Assembly: GCF_024139115.2 (NCBI RefSeq)
Contig: NC_085140.1
Span: 297,567,293 to 297,631,292, forward strand
Length of the DNA: 64,000 nucleotides
Source: Armigeres subalbatus
Taxonomy: Eukaryota > Arthropoda > Insecta > Diptera > Culicidae
Reading direction: 5' to 3'
Notes under the pieces: model-generated
Databases searched by the model: none
Seen by the model: only the letters and a program-made list of their open reading frames with translations
What the model was told of the DNA's origin: nothing
Shown here: positions 56,492-64,000 of the stretch, one piece after another
Layout: each line of letters begins with the position of its first letter
Position numbering within the stretch: the first letter of the stretch is position 1
Position numbers and translations under genes: made by a program

Positions 56492-56809
56492 TTATTTTTC
56501 TGAGCGGTGCCTGAAGCGATTGAACATTCTCCGGGTGCTGTAAAAATCACCATCGTGACACGTAACATTACAAATTATAAAAAGCAATAACCCTTATACC
56601 TTGTAACACTTAGTTACAGTACGACCCAAGCATAAAATATTAACTTTTTGGCAACAAAAAGCAATGCCCATTTATGATTTACCATTTTCAAATAAATTAC
56701 AGGTATAATAAAATTAATTATATTTCAACTTACTTGTCGGCGCCTTGTCGAAGCATACTGTCTAGTAATCTGTCATCTGATATGGATTTCTCTGGTTCTT
56801 CCGTTTCAT
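56492..56809 (-). CDS. Candidate 3' end of a host gene (two exons)
   Basis: Two minus-strand exons are proposed. The first (56734-56809, 76 nt) has an acceptor TTCATTTCAG behind a pyrimidine-rich tract, a branch-point-like ACTAATC about 36 nt upstream, and a donor GTAAGTTGA. Only one frame is open; it reads ETEEPEKSISDDRLLDSML then RQGAD, with two bases borrowed at the start and two left over. The second (56492-56537) follows a 196-bp intron ending GATTTTTACAG and continues that frame as TRRMFNRFRHRSEK to a TAA. The product end is acidic then strongly basic. I do not recognise the protein; upstream exons must lie at higher coordinates, possibly outside the window. Splice signals support the first exon better than the second, which rests on one acceptor and 15 codons. 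Confidence 0.45.
56734..56809 (-). other. Best-supported exon of the candidate host gene
   Basis: 76 nt between AG (56810-56811) and GTAAGT (56728-56733), minus strand. Two of three frames have stops; the third is fully open. Too short and start-less to appear as an ORF. Confidence 0.55.
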
Positions 56810-57212
56810 CTGAAATGAAATAACGAAAACAAATATACATTGATTAGTCCTGAACGTGATTAACATTTTTGAAAAACAGCATGGAACCATCGAAGACTAT
56901 CATCGCCTCATCGCAATCGACAATCTCTCCGCAAAACTCTGAAAGGTATTCCACGAAATTTTGCTCAACAGATCCTCTTGAGGCAGTCATAAGCAACACG
57001 TTTCCTATTTCCTAGGTTAATCCTTATCAAGAGGGCAAAACTTTGCAGCACAAGAAACAAGCAAACTGAATTACAGCAAACGCCCTCCTGGAAGTTGATT
57101 ACGAACGAGGGATACTTTTGAAGCAAGATTCAACCTTGTCCTGGCCGCCGGCAGTCTATATTAAAGGTATGCGATCTTAGTCAACAGAAAAGGTTGTATG
57201 ATATGCATTACA

Positions 57213-57258
57213 CATGCTATGTACTGCACAGGCCACTTCGGCCTTAGTCTGAATAAAT
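57213..57258 (+). mobile_element. RTE-like 3'-terminal scrap
   Basis: TACTGCACAGGCCACTTCGG and CCTTAGTCTGAATAAATAAA match the last 45 bp of the RTE-like copies. It is a very short 5'-truncated insertion or a remnant. Confidence 0.7.
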
Positions 57259-57267
57259 AAAAAAAAT

Positions 57268-57870
57268 CATAATTCTACTTGTGTTGCAAAGTTTGCTGAA
57301 GTTTGATACCCATATTGCCATGGCTTGTGACATTTCGAAAATGGCCGATTTTGATGCTTCCGGAGGCTTTCTCAAGGGCCTCGGAACTGACTCCAGGGTG
57401 GCCAATGTTCCCAGAATCATATCCGGATGTAATTGTTTCACTTGTCCTGCAAAAAGCCAAAGTTTGATACCCATATTGCCGTAGTTGAGACATTTCGAAA
57501 ATGGCAAATTTTGATGCTTCCGGAGGCTTCCGCCATGTCCTCAAAATGGACCCCAGGGTGGCCAATATCCCCAGAATCATATCCATAATTCTGCCAAAAT
57601 TTTGAAGTTTGACACTTGGAACTGACCCCAGGGTGGACAATGTTCCCAGAATCATATCCGGATTTCGTAATTCCACTTGTCTTGCAAAATGCTAAAGTTT
57701 GAAACCAATATTGCCATAGTTTGTGACATTTCGAAAAATGGCTGATTTTGATGCTTCCTCAATGGCATCGGAACTGACCCCAGGGTGGACAATGTCCCCA
57801 GAATCATATCAGGATTTCATAATTCCACTTGTCTTGCAAAATGCTGAAATTTGCTACCCATATTTCTAAT
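57268..57870 (+). repeat. Satellite-like tandem repeat, about 150-165 bp unit
   Basis: Repeated blocks in order: ATTCYACTTGTSTTGCAAA, AAGTTTGATACCCATATTGC, TTTCGAAAATGGCNRATTTT, GATGCTTCCGGAGGCTT, CGGAACTGACYCCAGGGTGG and CCCAGAATCATATCCGGAT. Units start near 57268, 57432, 57667 and 57818; the third is preceded by a partial unit. An inverse piece (TGGGTATCAAACTTTATGAA) is at 61268-61287. All frames here are repeat artefacts. Confidence 0.8.
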
Positions 57871-59676
57871 ATGAAACGAAAATATTGTTCTGGTCAATTT
57901 GAGGTCGATTCCCAAAGGATCACTTCAAAGAAACCTGTTGCTTGTATTTCTGGAACAGGTGTCACCATGATTTTTGGTTCTTACATAATCCCTATATACA
58001 AATCTACCGGAATGGTAAAAATAGGGAGGAAATAAACGCCATTTTCTTGGACTTATATCGCCAAAAAAGGAAGATTGTGGTCAAATTGATTACATATGAC
58101 CCAATGACTTTCCGGTGAGGAGAACCACATCACAAGTCCCAATATGTTTTCTGAGTTCTGGGATCCGTATGAGCAGAACAGTAATAAAACCAGGCCAATA
58201 CGACAAAAAAAGACGAAATGGCAGCAATTTGATTTTTTTCCTTCACTTAGGCCGATACATGTTAAAAAAACATACGAAACTGTATTTTTGGTTGCATATA
58301 ACCCTAGAAATAGAATCGCATACTACATACCCTTAGCAAATGTACACTTTTGATGAACAAATACCTCTGCGGCGACGAGGACTCCAACGAGCGCCGAACG
58401 ATAAGGAAACTTTCTCCACCTCTGGTGCAACAAACAAGAGATCACGTGCTGTTTTGCCACCTGTTGCATTCTTCATTGCCCCGACTTTGGCGTGGCGGAA
58501 GGGATAGGATTTCCTTAAATTTATTCCACCGGCGCGCTCCGGATGGGGTGGACTACCTCCTACTCATTCTTCACCGTAGGCAGCGCAACAGTTTGCCACA
58601 GTAAGCCCTCAATAATTAAACTATGATACTTGAGAATCTTGATATCCACCGGTGCAGCTGTGGGCTGAAAATGGGAGTTTGACGACTAAATCGTTTCATA
58701 GTCTTAGATTATAGATAAAATTAGCTTCAAACTTGTTTAATATTCTCAAACCATAAGCTGTGGTTTAAGCCATAAAAACTCCTATTAACTAAAACTAATT
58801 TCCACCTGTACGGTTTATTTCAAACTTCATGGAATATCCAGGAATCCTGGACCAGGTTTCTAGCCGGGTTACTCCAGAAGGGAAGTCGTTTTTTACTATC
58901 CATAGTTCAACCCATAGTGGCGTTTTGTGGGACGTCTCCAGTATCAAGGCTCAAGTGCAATGATATAAATAAATAAAGACAAGCAGCACGGGGAAACTTA
59001 TTTCTCTGTCGGGTTTCTTTCTTGTATAGCTGTTCCATCCATTTCGGTCTGGATGAAGCTCCCTTAGGTTTTGAGCACGGTATCGTGCAAACTGCTCGAA
59101 GCAAACCGGAAGTGCTCGGTGCTGCCTGGCGACTACAAATGAGAAAAGTAAACACCATTTCTGTGGAGCAACGAGAAATGTGAATGCCACGCAACCGAGT
59201 CTGGTACACCTCATTCGGTGTAGAAAGGGGTACGTATACCTTAATGAAGACTACAAGTACCAAGCCTCTGTTTGCTGCAATGCATCGATGTTTTTATTGG
59301 TTTACCTGTGGGATTTACGGGATGTAATACTGGCCTTCTCAGTTATGGAAAATAGCATGACTATCCATTTATTTACAAAAGTTTGACTTGGATGATAGAA
59401 CGCGATGCGTTGATCAATCAATTGTTAAGAAAGTTAATGCCAAAAACTGTTTTCTTGATTCAGCAGCTAAAACGTTATTGCGTCTATTTTCCGACGTTTT
59501 GGTGTATATTTCACCAGGATTTAGAGGCTGCGTTTTGTTGTGTATGTGTGTGTCCTGTCTGACATAACGTTGTCAATTAACAATAGGAAAATAGACGCAA
59601 TAATATTTTAGCTGCTTTATAGAACTGAAAGAGCCGATAATAGTCAAACAAAACATCATATTTTAAATGTTTTAAG
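57871..59676. other. Spacer with two G+C-rich patches and an inverted repeat
   Basis: 58350-58600 has a plus-strand 84-codon frame with an arginine-rich product. 59000-59190 has overlapping minus-strand frames behind a strong acceptor-like TTTTCTCATTTGTAG. No family recognised in either. At 59461-59492 and 59588-59618 lie inverse arms sharing TTGCGTCTATTTTC and AGCTGC. Confidence 0.35.
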
Positions 59677-59830
59677 TACACAGTTAAAAATTCTGAAAAT
59701 TTCACGCTATTGAAACCAATATTTTCGTGTTCAATTGCTTTTAATTTTACATCCAACTTTTTCTTGTACGCAATATTTTTAATACAAGCTCCATAGTAAC
59801 GACCTTCTAACATTTAGAAAAGTGATGGAA
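59677..59830. mobile_element. Left half of the MITE found at 39921
   Basis: TA then CACAGTTAAAAATTCTGAAA, and continuing blocks (TTTTAATTTTAC, CCAACTTTTTCTTGTACGCA, CCATAGTAACGAC, AGTGATGG) match the first 150 bp of 39921-40140. The right terminus is not found, so the copy is truncated or fused to other DNA. Confidence 0.65.
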
Positions 59831-60114
59831 AAAAAAATCCTTTCCCGTCAAAATTTTTTATTCGTCCAATCGATTCATCATTTTATTTAACGTCAGGTCA
59901 ACTTACTCAAAGAGCCCATATTATTTGACGCCTCTAACTATTTTTAAGATTAAAAAAAACTCGAAAACGTGCTGTTTTTGAAGATCGGACTAACATTTGC
60001 CAGATCTTGAACCAACATTATGAATTTCAAATGGCATTACGTAATGGTCTTCCGTTAAAGTCAACTGGCCAGCTTGTAGCCGGTCCCGGAAGACCATGGG
60101 AGACCCGGGATAGC

Positions 60115-61213
60115 TTAGCTTAGCTTAGCTTAGCTTAGCTTAGACTGACTGTACATATCAATGGTTGCTACTCCGTGATTGATCAGAACTGGTGCAAATT
60201 GCACTACGATCCAAGTGAATAGTGGTTGGGGTTTACATCTATTCTCGAAGTGCACGTTTCAGCAGCTCTCAAATGTTGATCAATAACGGCGCCGGCCAAG
60301 TCCTTACAGTCAGTTGGGGAAGGGAGGGAATGTTAGGTGTGGTTATTGTTGCTACTAGAGACCGAGAATACCTCTGCATCTCCACAATTACCACGGAAAG
60401 GAAGTTGTGTTAGTTGGGTAGGGTAATCAGTAACATAGATCGGGATTCACCATGGAAAGTGATGTGACTATGCAACTTCTATACTACAGTATTAGCATTT
60501 TCTTGATTTGTTCAATTGTTTATCCTTCGCGAGAAAAACAATCAATCGCTCAAAATGAGCGATTGTTCATTTGAATTTCGGATGAGGCGCCCGCGGCATC
60601 ATTTCTTCAACGCAAGAAAAGTAAAAAAGAAACGGGATTTAAATTGAAAATAAAGTAATAATCACGGCTGTTCAACCAAATTGATAGTAATCGGAAAGCT
60701 AATTATGTTATCTGTATTTGACGTTGAATAAGAATGTTCAGCCAGACATATTTTGTTAATTTACGTTTATTTTACATGTCGTTTATATTGCATTACTTTC
60801 GCGCGTGTGTTTGTCGCTTGCCGTGACCAGTATACCGTAATCAGGATCTCACTAGTATTAATCCTGATGGGCTTGTGCGCTTTGAGCGGCACACGGTCGC
60901 TTTTCAGTCAATATAAAGTCGTACATGGTGCAATACAAGATGCTAAATTGGAGACGATATAGATCCACGATATGCATACATGTTGTATGGAGAAGCACCT
61001 ACATCGCCTCCACTTCAACAGCCTACACGACACCATATACTTCGATGTGTTGACTGGGTTTGATAGGGCCTGCCTATAGACACATGCAGCTTTTTGCAGA
61101 GGTTCAACAGAGCCCACTGTCAAACCCCACCACATCCTAGACAGGCCCCCTAACTCGCAGTGGTCATGGGGAGGGGTCGTCATGCCCTTGGACATAGTCC
61201 CTGCTGCCCCTGG
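60115..61213 (-). mobile_element. Composite non-LTR element bounded by a 23-bp duplication
   Basis: Identical 23-bp sequences at 60092-60114 and 61214-61236 (beginning GACCATGGGAGACCC) flank this segment. On the minus strand it starts with the RTE-family 5' end (GGGCAGCAGGGACTATGTCC, GGGGTTTGACAGTGGGC, AAAAAGCTGCATGT) and ends in a (TAAGC)n tail at 60115-60141. Its 3' half matches other dispersed repeats (36795-37020 and 30960-31150) rather than the RTE ORF. It has no polymerase. It looks like a chimeric or internally deleted retroelement mobilised in trans. Confidence 0.65.
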
Positions 61214-61236
61214 GACCATGGGAGACCCGGGATAGC

Positions 61237-62847
61237 GACCATAAATGTAATCAGTGCGGACCAAGCAATATGGGTATCAAACTTTATGAATTTCAAATGG
61301 CATTGCGAATATGACATTTATTTTCTTCTTTACGAGTCAACTGCCAAACGTATATTTCAGCCTAATGAACTATAGGGGAACTGTGGGTAAGCCAGTCACC
61401 CCCAGACTTGCACAAGAAACCACTTTTCAATTAACTTTATGCCCTCATGCCATGTTAGCTTTTGTCAAATGTCAAATGTCAAGAAATTATCAAAACAAGT
61501 GCAAAAACCTTCGCCACGTTGCCGGTGCAATATTTCATTGTTAAATTCTCACCTTTAACGTGAAAAATGCTTTTAGAACATCAGTGGTAATATTGCATTT
61601 CTCGGTGAAGGTGATAAAAATATGTAGAGAAAGTCTTAAATATCACTGAGGCAACATCCACAAATTACGTAACGATTCGAGGGGGAGAGGGGTTGGATGA
61701 AGTGTGACGACCCATACAAAATGTTCAGATACTTCATACAAGGGAGGGGAGGCATAAAAATGGCCAATTTTGCGTTACGTGATACACCTGATTCTGTTTT
61801 TACATGGATTTTTGCAAAGTTGATCCATTTTGCATGATTCGTCGAAATCATACAACTTTTTTTACACGGATTTTCGAATTTTGAACTCAAAACTTTACAC
61901 GAAACGCATCCCCCGTGTAAAAAAGCAATCGGGTATAATTGGATCTTCTCTGATAGTTGAGTTAATCTAAATGTTTACATTCGTGTATACTCATTGCAAG
62001 ATTCCCTGTTAAATGCAAACTTGTTGTGTGCAAATCGAATAAGTAAAATTGCCCAAAAAAGGGATGTTTCCTATACCCGATTCAAAATTTGAATTTTAAC
62101 CACAACTTATAAGCCCATAGTAGGGGTAGTAAGGGCAATATGATCATACAGGGTAATTTTAGCTTATTAACAAATTATATAGAGAGCAAGATATTAGGCC
62201 TTAATACGCGAACAAGTTCAAATTTCAGCTGCCGAATACAAAAATATTATCATCGTTAGATTCATTACGAATAAATTACAACACCACATTACTGCGATCG
62301 GAACAGAAAAAAATACCATTGACCAATTGAAATGTGGCTGTTCAAACTGTGAAGCCTGGCAAATCGGTTTGGTCCGCTGGTGTGTGGTTTATTTATCTCA
62401 TTTTGTATGGAATACTCTAAACCATAGCTTCCTAAAGTTGGGGGACGCGACCACCCTTCCATAAGATTTACACAGGCTGGGGGGTTGCGACTCACCACTT
62501 TGGGAAACTATGCTCTAAACTGTTGTAGGAATATCATATTCATCCCTATTACGACACTTTTCTCTCCTAAAAAACATTCTGGATGGGTGACCCATACTGC
62601 CCCAAATGGTGGCTCATGTTGCCCCTTATATGTAGTCAGGAACACACATAAAAATCAATACAATTTCAAAAGTTCATTCCAACAATTTCCAAACGCATTT
62701 TTCATCATACATCGACGTTATATGAAAGTTAACACTCCCTAGTATAAGTCAACTACATCTGAATGATGATTTTTAAACTTTTCAGCGCTTTTCGGAACGA
62801 TATCCTTAGGTGGCCCATATTGCCCCTATTACGAATTTTGTTAAATT
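61237..62847. other. Spacer with small inverted-repeat elements
   Basis: Contains the hairpin element at 61649-61790 and a 90-bp inverted structure at 62424-62515 (CATAGCTTCCTAAAGT and inverse ACTTTGGGAAACTATG). TAGGGG...GGGTAA near 61372 and its rough inverse at 62810-62828 may be the ends of a larger element. No gene seen. Confidence 0.4.
61649..61790. repeat. Hairpin MITE with AATTACGTAACG termini
   Basis: AAATTACGTAACGATTCGAG at the left and TTTTGCGTTACGTGATAC at the right, the same family as 10389-10507, with a G-rich tract near each inner arm. Confidence 0.55.
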
Positions 62848-64000
62848 ATGATGACAAATAAAAGTTTTTTCTTCATAAACGATGGATATTCTTGGCACGG
62901 ATTTCATTCTAGGTACAGACCAATGGTAGAGATCAAGGACGGAAATCTTCGTTTTACTATCAGTTGCATCGATGCTCAGGAGGCAGCTTCGTCATTGATT
63001 CGTGTTTGTTTGGATCAGACGCTCGGCAATGCACGAACGAACATCTCGCAGCATACGCGAGGAGAAGTGGATGAACGCTGTCATCAGAGGAAAAGTAGAA
63101 TCACTGAAATTTAACACGGCAAGGTATAGCCAATGGAATTGAAAATAATTTTAAAAATTACAAACAGAGATTTTTTTGAAAATGATTTTTTAGGCGGGAT
63201 TAGAAATTCAATTAAGATTAAAAGTAGTACCATCTCCGGAATCATTTCAAGAAAAAACTTCATTGTCGTTAACAATCAAATTATTATATGTATAATGTAG
63301 ACAATAAAAATTCTAACCTCATGCTATAAATTATTTGTAAATAAATTTTATTTTGAAATTTTGAAAATTATTTTGAAAACTGCATTCCATACCTCACTGT
63401 GAATTTTGTTTCATGATTCTACTTTTTCTTTTGATGACAGAATTCATTCTTCTCTTAGCGTATGCTGTCAAACTTCCATACCAAATTTACCACCCGATCC
63501 TCAATAGCCGATTGATAATCGAGCGTAAAAACTGAATATCTACCGGGGCAGAAATGAATATTTTGAATTGCGGTTGATTTGCACCGATAAATGATGATTA
63601 TTTTACTTTATATACTAAACAGATGCATATATTTTAGGAATCTGACTTCAAAATGTTGAATCCATGCACCGCAGTATGAAATGATATTCATATTTTGAGA
63701 TTTCAAATTGAATATCAATGTGCCAAGCTGAAGATTCATTTTGACACCGCACAAAACAACGCTGACACCAAGAGTCGACGCTTGCTGCTGTTCGTGCACA
63801 TGCCGTCCTATTCATTCGCACATTCAAATTCGGGAAGGACTAGCAACTTGATTGTGTGTTGGATGTCAACTGTTTGAGTGTAGTTGAACTGACTTTTTCT
63901 GTCCCTGGTAGAGATATTGTTTTGTCTAAACTTCACTGCTTACTAAAAATTTACGCAATGCCTGAAATATTCATTTTCATGAAGCAACTTCGGTCCGAAT
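62848..64000. other. Terminal stretch with a weak ORF
   Basis: A plus-strand frame (62848-63114, 88 codons) is somewhat G+C-richer from 62918 on, after an acceptor-like TTCATTCTAG. Its product (YRPMVEIKDGNLRF, then ISCIDAQEAASSLIRVCLD) reads more like protein than most frames here, but I recognise no domain and a second frame is also open for 50 codons. The rest is AT-rich spacer. Confidence 0.3.

Noticed and set aside
62848..63114. 88-codon ORF as a host gene
   Set aside because: No start context, domain or decisive splice signals, and two frames are partly open; kept only as a weak note.

Overview
The window reads as nuclear DNA of a culicine mosquito, most likely Aedes. It is AT-rich, has no bacterial-style gene packing, and is crowded with mosquito-type repeats: tRNA-derived SINEs with the layout of the Aedes Feilai family (pol III box A/B head, unrelated body, triplet-repeat tail), RTE-like and R1-like non-LTR retrotransposons, many short terminal-inverted-repeat elements (MITEs), Helitron-like ends and minisatellites. 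I see no rRNA, functional tRNA, CRISPR array or intact transposase gene. Most open frames longer than 60 codons are chance frames inside repeats. The species assignment is inference from repeat content.

Layout. 1-9.3 kb: AT-rich spacer with one candidate host exon (2421-2520, minus), a TTA-flanked MITE, RTE and LINE scraps, a Feilai SINE split by a nested palindromic MITE, a 230-bp palindrome, two MITEs in tandem, and an RTE fragment split by an 881-bp MITE. 9.3-22.4 kb: mostly spacer with two copies of a 195-bp TA-flanked MITE, a complete Feilai SINE with target-site duplication, and a decayed Helitron-like copy. 22.4-25.6 kb: a nearly full-length but dead RTE-like retrotransposon. 26-31.2 kb: MITE relics, a minisatellite with alternating unit types, and a three-level nest of elements. 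34-37.3 kb: repeat family scraps. 37.6-40.7 kb: a second RTE-like copy bounded by a 14-bp duplication and itself hit by a 220-bp MITE. 43.4-44.2 kb: a degenerate minisatellite. 45-47 kb: a compact candidate host ORF and a GC-rich block. 48.7-53.2 kb: a Helitron-like end, two duplicated copies of a zinc-knuckle (gag-like) gene, and a LINE reverse transcriptase fragment. 53.4-55.3 kb: a minus-strand R1-like LINE 3' end split by a MITE. 56.5-56.8 kb: a candidate spliced host gene end on the minus strand. 57.2-57.9 kb: a satellite-like tandem repeat. 60.1-61.2 kb: a retroelement bounded by a 23-bp duplication.

No working pathway is encoded here. The most informative content is (i) three candidate host coding pieces, all on the minus strand, supported by splice, TATA or polyadenylation signals rather than ORF length, and (ii) several cases where removing a MITE plus one copy of its target duplication restores the interrupted reading frame or repeat, which fixes MITE ends and insertion order exactly. 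No novel defence or catalytic system was found.
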